Assembly: GCF_001676155.1 (NCBI RefSeq)
Contig: NZ_LZEW01000023.1
Span: forward strand, 361,725 to 425,724
Direction: 5' to 3'
Length of the DNA stretch: 64,000 nucleotides
DNA from: Morganella psychrotolerans
GTDB taxonomy: Bacteria > Pseudomonadota > Gammaproteobacteria > Enterobacterales > Enterobacteriaceae
The notes below the pieces were generated by a model. That model ran no database searches, was not told the DNA's origin, and worked only from the letters and a program-made list of their open reading frames with translations. How positions within the stretch are numbered: position 1 is the stretch's first letter; each line of letters opens with the position of its first letter. Both the position numbers and the translations under genes were made by a program. Of the stretch, positions 55,028-63,992 are shown in pieces.

Positions 55028-56074
55028 CTATTCGCTGAACTCTGCCGCCTGATCGGCTGCCAGCTCAATCACTTCGCGGATAACACTGGTCGCAAAGCAG
55101 CCTGCCGGCAGGAAGAACGAGAGCCGGACTGTTTCATCATCCATCCATTCACTGACAAAATTTTCCGGATACAGCATGACGGCACGGCGGGCATTCTCCA
55201 CCCCTTCTTTTGCTGCCAACTGCCATAATGCCTGCCAGTCAGCTAATTGTTCCGTTTCAAATACCAGCGCAGCATCCTGAGTACCCAAATCACCTTTACC
55301 CGGTAACGGTGCCGTAATGCGCAACTCCCGGTTATCAAGGCGCTGCTGTACATCAGCCTGTTCTTCCGGCTGTGCCACAAACCAACTCCCGCGCCCGGCA
55401 AGCTGTACTGCATCACCGGACAGCACTGTTGCCTGTAAATGCTGAGTAATGCGGGCATCTGCCACCGCGTTAAACATCGCACTGCGCGCCGCGGAAAGAT
55501 AAAAGCTGCGCTTGCTGCGATCGGTTACATTGATCTCTGCATTTGCCCAGCGGCGGGCAAAATACAGATTCTGACCACCGCGCCCGAAGCGCTGTTCGCC
55601 GAAATAATTCGGTACACCCTGCTCAGTAATAGATTGCAAGCGCTGCTCCACCGCTGCGCGGTCACTAATCTGGCGCAACACAAGGGTAAAGTGATTACCT
55701 TTCAGTGTGCCGATGCGCAACTTGCGTTTTTGCCGGGTGACATCCAGCACTTCGCAGCCTTCCACTTCCAGCTTACTGAAATCCGGCGTCTCTTTGCCGG
55801 GCATTTGCAGGCAGAACCATTGTTCAGTCACTGCGTGGCGATCTTTCAGCCCCGCATAACTGACTGACCGGGCTGCGATTTTAGAAAATTTAGCCAGTTG
55901 TTCCGCGACAAACCGGGTGTTACAGCCGGTTTTCCGGACGCGCACCATGACATGTTCGCCCTCGCCATCCGGCTCAAAACCCAGATCTTCCTGAACAAAA
56001 AAATCTTCCGGCTGTGCTTTTAATACGCCGGTCGCAACCGGTTTTCCGTGAAACCAGCTGACATTCAGGCTCAT
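55028..56074 (-). CDS. truD: tRNA pseudouridine(13) synthase TruD
   Basis: Converts U13 of tRNA-Glu to pseudouridine. 348 residues (E. coli 349). The catalytic Asp lies in [16 protein letters not shown] (about 73-88), with [19 protein letters not shown] near the N-terminus (key part FFVQEDLGF) and [14 protein letters not shown] near 155. Overlaps the ispF stop by 4 bp. Confidence 0.97.
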   Translation of the reverse strand: MSLNVSWFHGKPVATGVLKAQPEDFFVQEDLGFEPDGEGEHVMVRVRKTGCNTRFVAEQLAKFSKIAARSVSYAGLKDRHAVTEQWFCLQMPGKETPDFSKLEVEGCEVLDVTRQKRKLRIGTLKGNHFTLVLRQISDRAAVEQRLQSITEQGVPNYFGEQRFGRGGQNLYFARRWANAEINVTDRSKRSFYLSAARSAMFNAVADARITQHLQATVLSGDAVQLAGRGSWFVAQPEEQADVQQRLDNRELRITAPLPGKGDLGTQDAALVFETEQLADWQALWQLAAKEGVENARRAVMLYPENFVSEWMDDETVRLSFFLPAGCFATSVIREVIELAADQAAEFSE

Positions 56075-56553
56075 TGTGCGACCTTAACAAGTAATACGAC
56101 GGCTTCGCAGGCGATCCCTTCTTTGCGCCCGACAAAGCCGAGTTTTTCAGTCGTGGTCGCCTTTACATTGATGTCATCCATGTGGCAGTGTAAATCTTCT
56201 GCCAGATTAACGCGCATCTGCGGGATATGCGGCAGCATTTTCGGTGCCTGCGCAATAATAGTGATATCCAGATTACCCAGTTTATAGCCTTTTTCCTGAA
56301 TACGCCGGAATGCTTCACGCAGTAAAACACGGCTGTCCGCACCTTTATAAGCGGGATCGGTATCAGGAAATAACTTACCGATATCACCCATCGCCGCCGC
56401 ACCTAATAAGGCATCTGTCGCGGCATGCAAGGCAACATCACCATCAGAATGTGCCAGTAATCCCTGTTCATAAGGGATGCGCACACCGGCAATCACAATC
56501 GGGCCTTCGCCGCCGAAAGCATGAACATCAAAACCGTGTCCGATTCTCATCAT
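56071..56553 (-). CDS. ispF: 2-C-methyl-D-erythritol 2,4-cyclodiphosphate synthase
   Basis: MEP isoprenoid pathway enzyme, homotrimeric, zinc-dependent. 160 residues. Zinc ligands in [13 protein letters not shown] (Asp/His near 9-11) and [22 protein letters not shown] (His near 43; key part AHSDGDV), plus [12 protein letters not shown] and the C-terminal [15 protein letters not shown]. Start shares a base with the ispD stop (TAATG). Confidence 0.97.
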   Translation of the reverse strand: MMRIGHGFDVHAFGGEGPIVIAGVRIPYEQGLLAHSDGDVALHAATDALLGAAAMGDIGKLFPDTDPAYKGADSRVLLREAFRRIQEKGYKLGNLDITIIAQAPKMLPHIPQMRVNLAEDLHCHMDDINVKATTTEKLGFVGRKEGIACEAVVLLVKVAQ

Positions 56554-57347
56554 TATGTCTGTTCCTTATTGTTATTGGACAGGTAGAACCCGGCAAGCGC
56601 GAGGTCTTCCGGCTGTGTGACTTTAATATTATCCGCACGTCCGGTAACCAACAGGGGCTGATAGCCACAAAATTCCAGTGCGGATGCTTCATCGGTTATC
56701 ACCGCCTGCTGAGAAAGCGCCTGTTGCAGACAGGTACGCAGCAGATGAAGCGGAAAGAATTGCGGGGTCAGTGCATGCCACAGTTGTGTGCGATCCACTG
56801 TATGGTCGATACCTGTGTGTCCGGGTAATATCACGCCCCGTTTCATGGTGTCACGCACCGGTGACGCCAGAATCGCCCCCCTGATCCGTCCGTCTGTATC
56901 TTCTTCAGACAGGACAGCCAGCAGGCGGTTTAAATCACTGAGATGCAGGCAGGGACGTGCTGCATCATGAACCAGAACCCAGCTGTTTTCAGGTACGTGA
57001 GCCGCCAGATAATCAAGTCCGGACAGAACTGAATCCGCCCGCTCGCCGCCGCCGGTTACTGTCCGGATGCGGGGATGGTGTGCCACAGGCAGGGTGCTGA
57101 ACACGGTATCCTGCGGATGCAGCGCCACAACCACCTGCGAAATACGGGGATGCGCCAGTAAGATGGCAAGGGTATGTTCTAAAATGGTTTTTCCGGCAAC
57201 GATAAGGTATTGTTTGGGGCATTCACACTGCATTCGCGTACCAATCCCTGCGGCGGGGATCAGTGCTGTCACCGGAACATTATCAGAAATACCGGATATG
57301 TCCGGTGCCGGTTGTGAGCCGGTCATTACGGGAGGCGTTATCATCAT
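56553..57347 (-). CDS. ispD: 2-C-methyl-D-erythritol 4-phosphate cytidylyltransferase
   Basis: Transfers CMP to MEP. 264 residues against 236 in E. coli; the extra is an N-terminal, Pro-rich extension of about 18 residues before [23 protein letters not shown] (key part [15 protein letters not shown]). [14 protein letters not shown] (about 125) and [12 protein letters not shown] are conserved. Two tandem ATG codons (57347, 57344) begin the frame. 5 bp after ftsB. Confidence 0.95.
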   Translation of the reverse strand: MMITPPVMTGSQPAPDISGISDNVPVTALIPAAGIGTRMQCECPKQYLIVAGKTILEHTLAILLAHPRISQVVVALHPQDTVFSTLPVAHHPRIRTVTGGGERADSVLSGLDYLAAHVPENSWVLVHDAARPCLHLSDLNRLLAVLSEEDTDGRIRGAILASPVRDTMKRGVILPGHTGIDHTVDRTQLWHALTPQFFPLHLLRTCLQQALSQQAVITDEASALEFCGYQPLLVTGRADNIKVTQPEDLALAGFYLSNNNKEQT

Positions 57348-57352
57348 AGGGA

Positions 57353-57667
57353 TTAGTTAGTACGGCTTTGCGACTGTGTACTTTGCTGAGTCCGTTTTTC
57401 GGACAGGACACGATAAAAGCTTTCACCGGGCTTGATCATACCTAATTCGCTGCGTCCGCGCTCTTCGATAGCTTCCAGCCCGTCGTTCAGATCCCCGATT
57501 TCAGCAAACAGCTGTTCATTACGGGCTTTGAGGTTCACATTCACCTGTTCTGATGCAACAACGTCTTCACTGACCTGTACATAGTCGTGAATACCATTTT
57601 TCCCTAACCACAATGAATATTGCAGCCAGCCCAGAATTATTAAGAGTAATAGCGTCAGTTTACCCAT
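57353..57667 (-). CDS. ftsB: Cell division protein FtsB
   Basis: Bitopic inner-membrane divisome protein forming a complex with FtsL and FtsQ. 104 residues from ATG 57667 ([20 protein letters not shown]), with one membrane helix at about 4-20 and a periplasmic coiled coil at about 30-70 ([19 protein letters not shown]), then [21 protein letters not shown] one codon upstream is an alternative start. Confidence 0.95.
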   Translation of the reverse strand: MGKLTLLLLIILGWLQYSLWLGKNGIHDYVQVSEDVVASEQVNVNLKARNEQLFAEIGDLNDGLEAIEERGRSELGMIKPGESFYRVLSEKRTQQSTQSQSRTN

Positions 57668-57910
57668 CACCGCCCCCGAAAAGATCGGCTAATCTTCCCA
57701 TAAGATCGGCGCAGATGCTACTACTCCCTCGGTTATTCCGTAATAAGGTAAGCAAACATTCAGCCGGAGAGGAATTTATTCGTCAATACCGGGCAGAATC
57801 AAAATTTCCGGACGTCTGACAAAACAGGGTTGCTGTATCAGTAATATTAGTCAGCTGTTTTGCCGTTTATCGGTAACATTTGCCATTATTTTTGCGTAAA
57901 ATACCGTTTT
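57668..57910. other. Divergent promoter region between ftsB and queD
   Basis: About 240 bp (340 bp with the ERIC derivative) with no gene. Expected to hold the ftsB operon promoter leftward. Nothing specific recognised. Confidence 0.4.
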
Positions 57911-57986
57911 TATACCCAACGTCATTCAAGATGCAGGCAGGCTTCCCTGCGCCAACGAACCTGCAGTTTAAATGAATAAGGGTATA
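57911..57986. repeat. ERIC deletion derivative, 76 bp
   Basis: Termini TATACCCAACGTCATTCAAG and AAATGAATAAGGGTATA with most of the core gone; the join reads GCAGGCTTCCCTGCGCCAACG. Ends 23 bp before the queD ATG. Confidence 0.85.
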
Positions 57987-58009
57987 TCCGTCATCATCCG
58001 GAGAACATC

Positions 58010-58372
58010 ATGACCACCACGATTTTTAAAGAATTTCAGTTCGAAGCTGCCCATCACCTGCCACATGTTCCGGAAGGTCATAAATGCGGGCGCCTGCACG
58101 GACACTCGTTCCTGGTCCGTCTTGAACTGAGTGGTAATGTGGATGCCCATACCGGTTGGCTGATTGACTTTGCTGAAGTGAAACAGGCGTTTAAGCCTAT
58201 TTATGACAGATTGGATCATCATTATCTCAATGAGATAGCGGGGCTGGAAAACCCGACCAGCGAAGTGCTGGCACACTGGATCTGGCAACAGACCAAACCC
58301 CTGCTGCCGCTGCTGAGTGCGGTGATGGTCAAAGAAACCTGCACCGCCGGCTGTATTTACCGGGGTGAATAA
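58010..58372 (+). CDS. queD: 6-carboxy-5,6,7,8-tetrahydropterin synthase QueD
   Basis: Second step of queuosine/7-deazaguanine synthesis. 120 residues (E. coli 121). Zinc histidines in [11 protein letters not shown] and [11 protein letters not shown], catalytic Cys in [10 protein letters not shown] (about 26), and the C-terminal [14 protein letters not shown] preceded by CCGGAGAACATC. Convergent with queE of the same pathway. Confidence 0.96.
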   Translation: MTTTIFKEFQFEAAHHLPHVPEGHKCGRLHGHSFLVRLELSGNVDAHTGWLIDFAEVKQAFKPIYDRLDHHYLNEIAGLENPTSEVLAHWIWQQTKPLLPLLSAVMVKETCTAGCIYRGE

Positions 58373-58377
58373 TCACA

Positions 58378-58410
58378 TAATCAATGTCCGGATAACCGGA
58401 CATTGATTAT
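58378..58410. terminator. Perfect hairpin after queD, possible terminator
   Basis: ATAATCAATGTCCGG-ATAA-CCGGACATTGATTAT, a flawless stem of about 14-15 bp between the convergent queD and queE genes. It lacks a T run after the stem (CCCTGTT follows), so it is atypical as a rho-independent terminator. Confidence 0.55.
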
Positions 58411-58416
58411 CCCTGT

Positions 58417-58477
58417 TATACCCAACGTAATTCAGGACCCCGCCAACGAACCTGCAGTTTGAATGAATAAGGGTATA
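58417..58477. repeat. ERIC deletion derivative, 61 bp
   Basis: TATACCCAACGTAATTCAGG and GAATGAATAAGGGTATA termini joined through ACCCCGCCAACG. Same length as the copy at 26784 with a different join. Ends 2 bp before the queE stop. Confidence 0.85.
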
Positions 58478-58479
58478 TA

Positions 58480-59154
58480 TCAGGCGATATTAAGGTATTT
58501 ATGTGTCTGCATTGAAAAACGCCAGTTGCGGGCGATGCAGGTTTTAATACACAGTTCTGTTGCCGCCGGTTTCTGGCTGATAGGCTGTAATGCCACCACC
58601 GGATATTTACCGGACGGTAATTTCGCCAGCAATAAATCCAGCTCATCAATATCCCGTTGCCGCCCGACAGGGTGTTTTACTTCATCCGCGCGGATAAGCG
58701 CAGAAGTTAACACATCATAACCTCCCCGCATATTCACTTTCGGGGAAACCGTGACCCAGGTTTTTTCACTGCACAAGACCGGCTGTGTGCCGCTGGTTTC
58801 AATCTGACATTTCCAGCCCTGCGCTTCCAGTTCTGCTGTCAGTGGCTGCAAATCATACAGACACGGCTCCCCGCCGGTGATCACAATATGCCGTGCCGTG
58901 TAGCCCTGTGCAGTAAATTGCATAATAATATGTTCTGCACTCAGAGATGCCCACCGGTCATCTTCCTGTGTTTTATTCATCATCACATCAGCTGAACAAA
59001 TCTTTTCCGGGTCCTGCTCCCAGGTATGTTTTGTATCGCACCAACTGCACCCGACCGGGCAGCGCTGAAGACGGACAAAAATAGCCGGTACGCCGGTAAA
59101 TACTCCTTCGCCCTGCAATGTCTGAAAAATTTTATTAATTGGGTAATGCATCAC
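58480..59154 (-). CDS. queE: 7-carboxy-7-deazaguanine synthase QueE
   Basis: Radical-SAM enzyme making the 7-deazaguanine core. 224 residues (E. coli 223). Cluster motif RCPVGCSWCDTKHTW (C-x3-C-x2-C, about 32-46), FQTLQGEGVFTGVPAIFVRLQ (key part QGEGVFTG), VITGGEPCLYDL (about 94), and C-terminal FSMQTHKYLNIA. Convergent to queD. Start preceded by AGATGAGTG. Confidence 0.96.
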   Translation of the reverse strand: MMHYPINKIFQTLQGEGVFTGVPAIFVRLQRCPVGCSWCDTKHTWEQDPEKICSADVMMNKTQEDDRWASLSAEHIIMQFTAQGYTARHIVITGGEPCLYDLQPLTAELEAQGWKCQIETSGTQPVLCSEKTWVTVSPKVNMRGGYDVLTSALIRADEVKHPVGRQRDIDELDLLLAKLPSGKYPVVALQPISQKPAATELCIKTCIARNWRFSMQTHKYLNIA

Positions 59155-59299
59155 TCATCTTTTCCTTGCGTTTGAGGCTCTATTATTGCAGATAATTATC
59201 CCGCCGGTATGACTCTTTATGGTAAAGTACCGGGCTGAATTTGACCGCGTTCCACACCAGAAAAAACGCTGCATGTCATGACAGCGACGGGATAAATAG

Positions 59300-60737
59300 A
59301 TGAATGAAAATAGCACCACGCTGAAGCGCGGGCTGACAGGGCGGCATATCCGCTTTATGGCGCTCGGCTCTGCGATAGGCACCGGCCTGTTTTACGGCTC
59401 CGCAGCCTCAATTGAGCAGGCGGGTCCTGCTGTTCTGCTGGCTTACCTTGTCGGGGGCGCAGCCGTATTTATGGTAATGCGTGCACTGGGCGAAATGGCC
59501 GTTCACCATCCGGTACCGGGATCATTTTCACAGTACGCAAGCCATTATATGGGGCCGCTGGCGGGTTTTCTGACCGGCTGGAACTATGTCTTCGAAATGC
59601 TCATCGTGTGTCTCGCGGATGTCACGGCATTCGGCTTCTATATGAAGCTCTGGTTCCCGGATGTGGATCAATGGATCTGGGTGCTGGGGATTGTCTGCTT
59701 TATTGGTGCGCTGAATTTATGCCACGTAAAAATATTTGGTGAAATGGAATTCTGGCTGTCAATCATTAAGGTTACCGCTATTATTGCCATGATCGTCGGC
59801 GGTGCCGCCATCATGATATTTGGCTTCGGTCAGGCGACAGATCATCCTACCGGTATCAGTAATTTATGGGAATTCGGCGGCTTTATGCCGAACGGAATAA
59901 GCGGGGTGATAGCCTCCCTTGCCATAGTGATGTTTGCTTTCGGCGGGATTGAGGTTATCGGTATCACCGCGAGCGAGGCACAAGACCCGGAAAAAACTAT
60001 TCCGAAGGCGATCAATGCCGTACCGTTCCGTATTCTGCTGTTTTATGTGCTGACGCTGTTTATCCTGATGTGTATTTTCCCGTGGAACCAGATTGGTCAT
60101 AACGGCAGCCCGTTTGTGCAGATTTTCGAAAAACTGAATATCTCTTATGCGGCAAATATTCTGAACCTGGTGGTGATCACCGCCGCAGTGTCTGCCATCA
60201 ACAGTGATATTTTCGGTGCAGGTCGTATGATGTACGGCATGGCACAGGAAGGTCAGGCGCCTAAATCATTCATGAAGCTGACAAAAAAATGGCGTACCAT
60301 GGATGACAGTACTGGTAATGAGTATCGTGCTGCTTGCCGGTGTGGTGCTGAACTACCTGGTGCCGGAAAAAATATTCATCATTATCGCCTCTATTGCGAC
60401 CTTTGCGACAGTCTGGGTCTGGCTGATGATCCTGTTATCCCAGGTGGCAATGCGCCGTCAGATGACACCGGAAGAAGTCAAAACCCTGAAGTTCCCGGTG
60501 CCGATGTGGCCGGTCGCGCCAGTTGTCACTATTGTGTTTATGGCTTTTGTTATCGCACTGCTGGGCTATTTCCCGGATACCAGGGTGGCACTTGCTGTAG
60601 GGATGGGCTGGGTGGTCATTCTGACGCTGGCCTTCTATAAAAAGACCCGCACTATTCTTGCATTAATAGCCCTGTCTCTCATTGGTTTCATCACTAATTA
60701 TTACCGTGTAAACGGTGCATTACCGTTTATGCATTAA
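59300..60737 (+). pseudogene. proY: ProY-like amino-acid permease (APC family), frameshifted as sequenced
   Basis: Inner-membrane amino-acid:proton symporter of the AAT/APC group, closest by eye to ProY. N-terminal [28 protein letters not shown] (key part [16 protein letters not shown]) and [21 protein letters not shown] (about 228) are in frame one; from residue about 330 the family sequence ([22 protein letters not shown]) is in the next frame. The A7 run at 60283-60289 explains it: A6 gives [14 protein letters not shown], matching the family RNGVPW, and a 478-residue protein with 12 helices. Uncorrected, the first frame runs on into nonsense to 60640. Confidence 0.88.
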
Positions 60738-60760
60738 TTCAGATCAGAGCGACATAACAT

Positions 60761-60795
60761 AAAAAAAAGGGGGAGCTATCAGCTCCCCCTTTTTT
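60761..60795. terminator. Bidirectional rho-independent terminator
   Basis: AAAAAAAAGGGGGAGCT-ATC-AGCTCCCCCTTTTTT, a perfect stem between the permease (plus) and the DUF1641 gene (minus), flanked by A8 and T6. Confidence 0.95.
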
Positions 60796-60803
60796 ATCGG
60801 TAA

Positions 60804-61196
60804 TCAGGGCTCACTGTCAATACGCTGAACGCGGGATCCCATAATCTGCAAGGTTCTGAGTACCATGTGAATACCTTTTAATGTCTCAGGATCTTTCAGT
60901 AATTTGTAGGTATTACGGAAGTTGTATTTCTCATCGTTATACATCATCTCCATTTTAGCCTGATTCAGTGCCAGGCCACCTTCCCATAGCTGGGCAATGG
61001 CAGATTCTGTATTATCCGCCAGCTTACTCACCTCGTTCTTTCCGATGATATCAACCAGGTCGGCGACTAAAGAGAGCGCATCTATCACGTTATCAAACCG
61101 GTTCATCTGCATTAATACTGCCAGTTTGTCCCGTGTTTGTGCAGAAAATTCCGGCGCCTGCGGTGCCTGTTCAGTGTTGTGTTCAGTTGTCGGCAT
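60804..61196 (-). CDS. DUF1641-family protein
   Basis: 130 residues, largely helical, with the pattern LVADLVDIIGKNEVSKL and MNRFDNVIDALSLV. I recognise it as DUF1641, a family usually found next to pyridine-nucleotide/sulfide:quinone reductase-like flavoproteins, as here (14 bp downstream of one). Function unknown; a subunit or partner of the flavoprotein is likely (context). Cytoplasmic, no signal or membrane helix. Confidence 0.82.
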   Translation of the reverse strand: MPTTEHNTEQAPQAPEFSAQTRDKLAVLMQMNRFDNVIDALSLVADLVDIIGKNEVSKLADNTESAIAQLWEGGLALNQAKMEMMYNDEKYNFRNTYKLLKDPETLKGIHMVLRTLQIMGSRVQRIDSEP

Positions 61197-61210
61197 TATC
61201 AGTTCCTCTC

Positions 61211-62398
61211 TTATACCAGGCCACGGACAGTTGACCAGTACAGCCCGCGGTTAAAACCGGTGCGCAGTAATCCGCCCAGCTTTGTCGGCGGTGTCGGTAC
61301 AACATCATGTTTGTAATCATACTGAAGCGGCATACCTGCATTCAGCCCCATCTGCGCTACCGCCTGGACACGACCATCATAAATTGCAGTGGTATAGCCA
61401 AAACGCATCTCACCAATAATATTGTCAACCACAACCGTGGATTGGTTATGACAACTCCCCGCAGCTTTGCTGACCGGCAGGTCAACGGTATCCCCCAACA
61501 CATACACGTTTTTCAGCCCGTAAACCTGTAATGTTTCAGGATCAGTCGGCAGCCATCCCTCTTCCGGATCCCCGTCACACAGCCCGGTATTACGCACCGC
61601 TTCGACTGCTGAGATAGGTGGAGTGCTTATCAGCAGATCAAAAGGCTGCTCTTCACCCTCTTTCGAATAGGCGATTTTTTTCTCCGGACAAACGCGTTCT
61701 AGGGTAAAGCCACGCTGTGCCTGAATATCACGCTCCTGAAAAACAGTCGGCAGGACTTCGCACACATCCTTTTGCATAAACAAGCAGTTACGCAATAACT
61801 GGGAGACTGTCGGGTAGGTATAAACAATCTCGATATCCTGACGGACACGGCGCTGGCGGAAATAATCATCCAGCATCAATGTCGTTTCCATCGGGGCGAT
61901 ACCGCACTGGTGAGGAACATTCGGGGTATTCGGGAAAGAGACTGTAATGAAAATCCGGCCTTTCTCAAATTTAGCCAGTTTTTCTGCCAGTTGGCGGGCG
62001 GGTTGGTACTGATAGAAATGATCGGCAGCTTCTTTCATACCGGAGATACGTTCAGGTCTTGGCTGACAGCCAGTGGCAATAACCAGGTAATCATAGCCGT
62101 ATTTTGTGCCGTTTTTTCCCTGCAATGTCTGCGAGGCAAAATCAAAATGTTCAACCCGGTCATGGACAAACTTAATTTCAGGGCGCAGCAGAGAGCGTTG
62201 AGATTTGCGTAACTCATCTTTCTGATACAGATTAAACGCAACATACATAAACGCAGGTTTATAATAGTGCCATTCACTGTCTGAAATCAGTACAACCTCT
62301 ACTTTCTTCTGATAAATATCATTTAACAACTTCTTCGTCAGGATATTCGCGACCATCGTGCCGCCAGCCCCGCCACCCACAATAACAATACGCTGCAT
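61211..62398 (-). CDS. Sulfide:quinone oxidoreductase-like flavoprotein
   Basis: 395 residues; FAD Rossmann motif IVIVGGGAGGTMVANIL (3-19), second dinucleotide-type region DYLVIATGCQPRPERI (about 110) and NVYVLGDTVDLPVSKAAGSC (about 297-316; key part VLGDTVDLPVSKAAGS). Cysteines near 165 (PHQCGIAP) and 316 (AGSCHNQ) stand about where SQR has its redox pair. Likely passes electrons from sulfide or a related thiol compound to quinone at the membrane; the true donor is unproven. Likely operon with the DUF1641 gene. Confidence 0.82.
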   Translation of the reverse strand: MQRIVIVGGGAGGTMVANILTKKLLNDIYQKKVEVVLISDSEWHYYKPAFMYVAFNLYQKDELRKSQRSLLRPEIKFVHDRVEHFDFASQTLQGKNGTKYGYDYLVIATGCQPRPERISGMKEAADHFYQYQPARQLAEKLAKFEKGRIFITVSFPNTPNVPHQCGIAPMETTLMLDDYFRQRRVRQDIEIVYTYPTVSQLLRNCLFMQKDVCEVLPTVFQERDIQAQRGFTLERVCPEKKIAYSKEGEEQPFDLLISTPPISAVEAVRNTGLCDGDPEEGWLPTDPETLQVYGLKNVYVLGDTVDLPVSKAAGSCHNQSTVVVDNIIGEMRFGYTTAIYDGRVQAVAQMGLNAGMPLQYDYKHDVVPTPPTKLGGLLRTGFNRGLYWSTVRGLV

Positions 62399-62539
62399 TT
62401 AGTTTCTCCGGTAAATTATTTAACATCGGAATTAAATAAATAACACAAAATAATAACACCGGTTTAACTATAGCAGGTTGCTAATTATATTTACTTACAT
62501 AATTTATATTAATATATCATTTATATGATGTGGTTCTTA

Positions 62540-63325
62540 TTATTGAAATTCTGCAATCAAAGGATGATGGTCCGACGCATCAGTCAGCATGACATCTGAC
62601 TGTATCAATTTGAATCCGCGATAAAATAAATAGTCCAGCGGATGCCCGAATACCCTGGTGCGGATATCAACAGGGAAAATAACTTCTTTCAGACGCAGGG
62701 TACGGGCGAACCTTTTCAATATATTTATTCGCTGCCTGCTCCAGGCATTAAAATCCCCACCCATAATAACCGGTCCGATATGACAACGGATCTGCGAACC
62801 AATCGTATTTAACTGGCGGCGGTACACATCCACACCAAAACTAAAATTAATTGCATGGACATTTATTACCATCAGTTGGCGACCATCCGGTAACGGATAA
62901 ACCGTAATCAGGGCCGATTTTGCCAGACGTAATAATGGCTCTTTTTGCTGTAGCGGACAGCAATAGATAGGATGCGAAGTTGCAAGTGTCATTACACCTG
63001 AAGGGTGCTGCTGAAAGCGGAGCGCAGGAACCTGATCAGCAATAAGCTGATGTTTTGCCGAGAGATTAACCAATCCCGGTGATGGCTGAGCTTCCTGTAA
63101 TAACGCAAGTTGTGTGTCACACAGGAGTTTATCAAGCGTCTTCTGCCAGTCTGGGCGCTGCTGCTTATAGATATTCCAGACGACAACACGAATAGGTTGC
63201 GCCGGTGTGGAGATAGGTAAACCTACCGGAAGCCGGGATCCCAACATATCTGCTGACATAGGTGGAATTTGCTGAGCCGGAAGCCCCGCAACATAGCGGA
63301 CTGACCAGGTTTTTTTCTTGTTCAA
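62540..63325 (-). CDS. yafD: YafD-like endonuclease/exonuclease/phosphatase-fold protein
   Basis: 261 residues (E. coli YafD about 266). EEP-fold motifs: VVVWNIYKQQRPDW (about 47-60), LLQEAQPSP (catalytic Glu, about 75), VINVHAINFSFG, MGGDFNAWSRQR (about 193) and the C-terminal SDHHPLIAEFQ (His near 255). Conserved in enterobacteria, biochemical role not established. Near an rRNA operon, as in E. coli where yafD also lies close to rrnH. Confidence 0.88.
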   Translation of the reverse strand: MNKKKTWSVRYVAGLPAQQIPPMSADMLGSRLPVGLPISTPAQPIRVVVWNIYKQQRPDWQKTLDKLLCDTQLALLQEAQPSPGLVNLSAKHQLIADQVPALRFQQHPSGVMTLATSHPIYCCPLQQKEPLLRLAKSALITVYPLPDGRQLMVINVHAINFSFGVDVYRRQLNTIGSQIRCHIGPVIMGGDFNAWSRQRINILKRFARTLRLKEVIFPVDIRTRVFGHPLDYLFYRGFKLIQSDVMLTDASDHHPLIAEFQ

Positions 63326-63500
63326 TACGACCCTCAGGCTATTTGGGTATATACCCGTTATCTGTGTCTGTTATCTTAACAAATTCTATTACATACTTTA
63401 CGATACTGAGTGGTCTTTCTGTGTAAATTCGTCTATTTCTTTTTTTATTACATACTGCTGAGAAAAATGCATTTCATCGAAGCATTGCCCCGGTAATTTC

Positions 63501-63610
63501 CCGTCAGCAACGTGAAACAGAAACCGTTGTTTCATTTATGAAAATTAACTCATAAAAGTATCAGAATTTACCATATCAGGTGATGAAAAGGACAACCGGG
63601 GGATATAAGG
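63501..63610. repeat. Direct repeat copy 1
   Basis: CCGTCAGCAACGTGAAACAG through CAACCGGGGGATATAAGG. Shares CCGTCAGCA, AGAAACCGTTGTTTCATT, CATCAGGT-type and AACCGGGGGATAT blocks with the copy at 63653-63749 but has about 13 extra bases in the middle. GAAACCGTTGTTTC inside it is a small inverted repeat. Confidence 0.7.
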
Positions 63611-63652
63611 GATGTGGTGCTATTCGTCTTTTGGACACGAATATTTAATTTA

Positions 63653-63749
63653 CCGTCAGCAGCGCAAAATAGAAACCGTTGTTTCATTCATGGAAAGTAT
63701 CGGGGTTCACTGCATCAGGTCAGGAGGAGGATAACCGGGGGATATCAGG
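63653..63749. repeat. Direct repeat copy 2
   Basis: CCGTCAGCAGCGCAAAATAG through TAACCGGGGGATATCAGG, second copy of the unit at 63501, about 150 bp downstream. Confidence 0.7.
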
Positions 63750-63832
63750 CAGGTGAAAAATGGCGGTGGTGTTGTTTATTCAGTAATTTTATTGCATTCA
63801 GGCTGATTGTTGATTGCTTTTCCGCCCAAACG

Positions 63833-63859
63833 CAAAAAAGCCACCCAAAGGGTGGCTTC
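63833..63859 (-). terminator. Terminator of the rRNA operon
   Basis: On the minus strand AAGCCACCC-TTT-GGGTGGCTT followed by TTTT, about 14 bp after the 3' end of 5S rRNA. Confidence 0.92.
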
Positions 63860-63872
63860 TCGGCTTAAATAA

Positions 63873-63992
63873 TAACCTGGCGGTTCCCTACTCTCACATG
63901 GGGAGACCCCACACTACCATCGGCGCTACGGCGTTTCACTTCTGAGTTCGGCATGGGGTCAGGTGGGACCACCGCGCTAGTGCCGCCAGGCA
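63873..63992 (-). rRNA. rrf: 5S ribosomal RNA
   Basis: On the minus strand TGCCTGGCGGCACTAGCGCG at the 5' end, then GTGGTCCCACCTGACCCCAT, CCGAACTCAGAAGTGAAACG and GGGAACCGCCAGG near the 3' end: the enterobacterial 5S sequence, 120 nt. The 5' and 3' ends pair (TGCCTGGCGG / CCGCCAGG). It is the last gene of an rRNA operon whose 23S and 16S genes lie beyond the right edge. Confidence 0.97.

Larger units (their letters stand above)
63326..63832. other. Intergenic region between yafD and the rRNA operon, with a degenerate direct repeat
   Basis: About 500 bp with no supportable gene (an 84-codon ORF at 63614-63868 runs into the rrn terminator). Contains two diverged copies of a 97-110 bp sequence (listed separately). 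Confidence 0.6.

Noticed and set aside
63614..63868. 84-codon plus-strand ORF near the rRNA operon
   Set aside because: Runs through a repeat copy and the rrn terminator hairpin; no coding signature.
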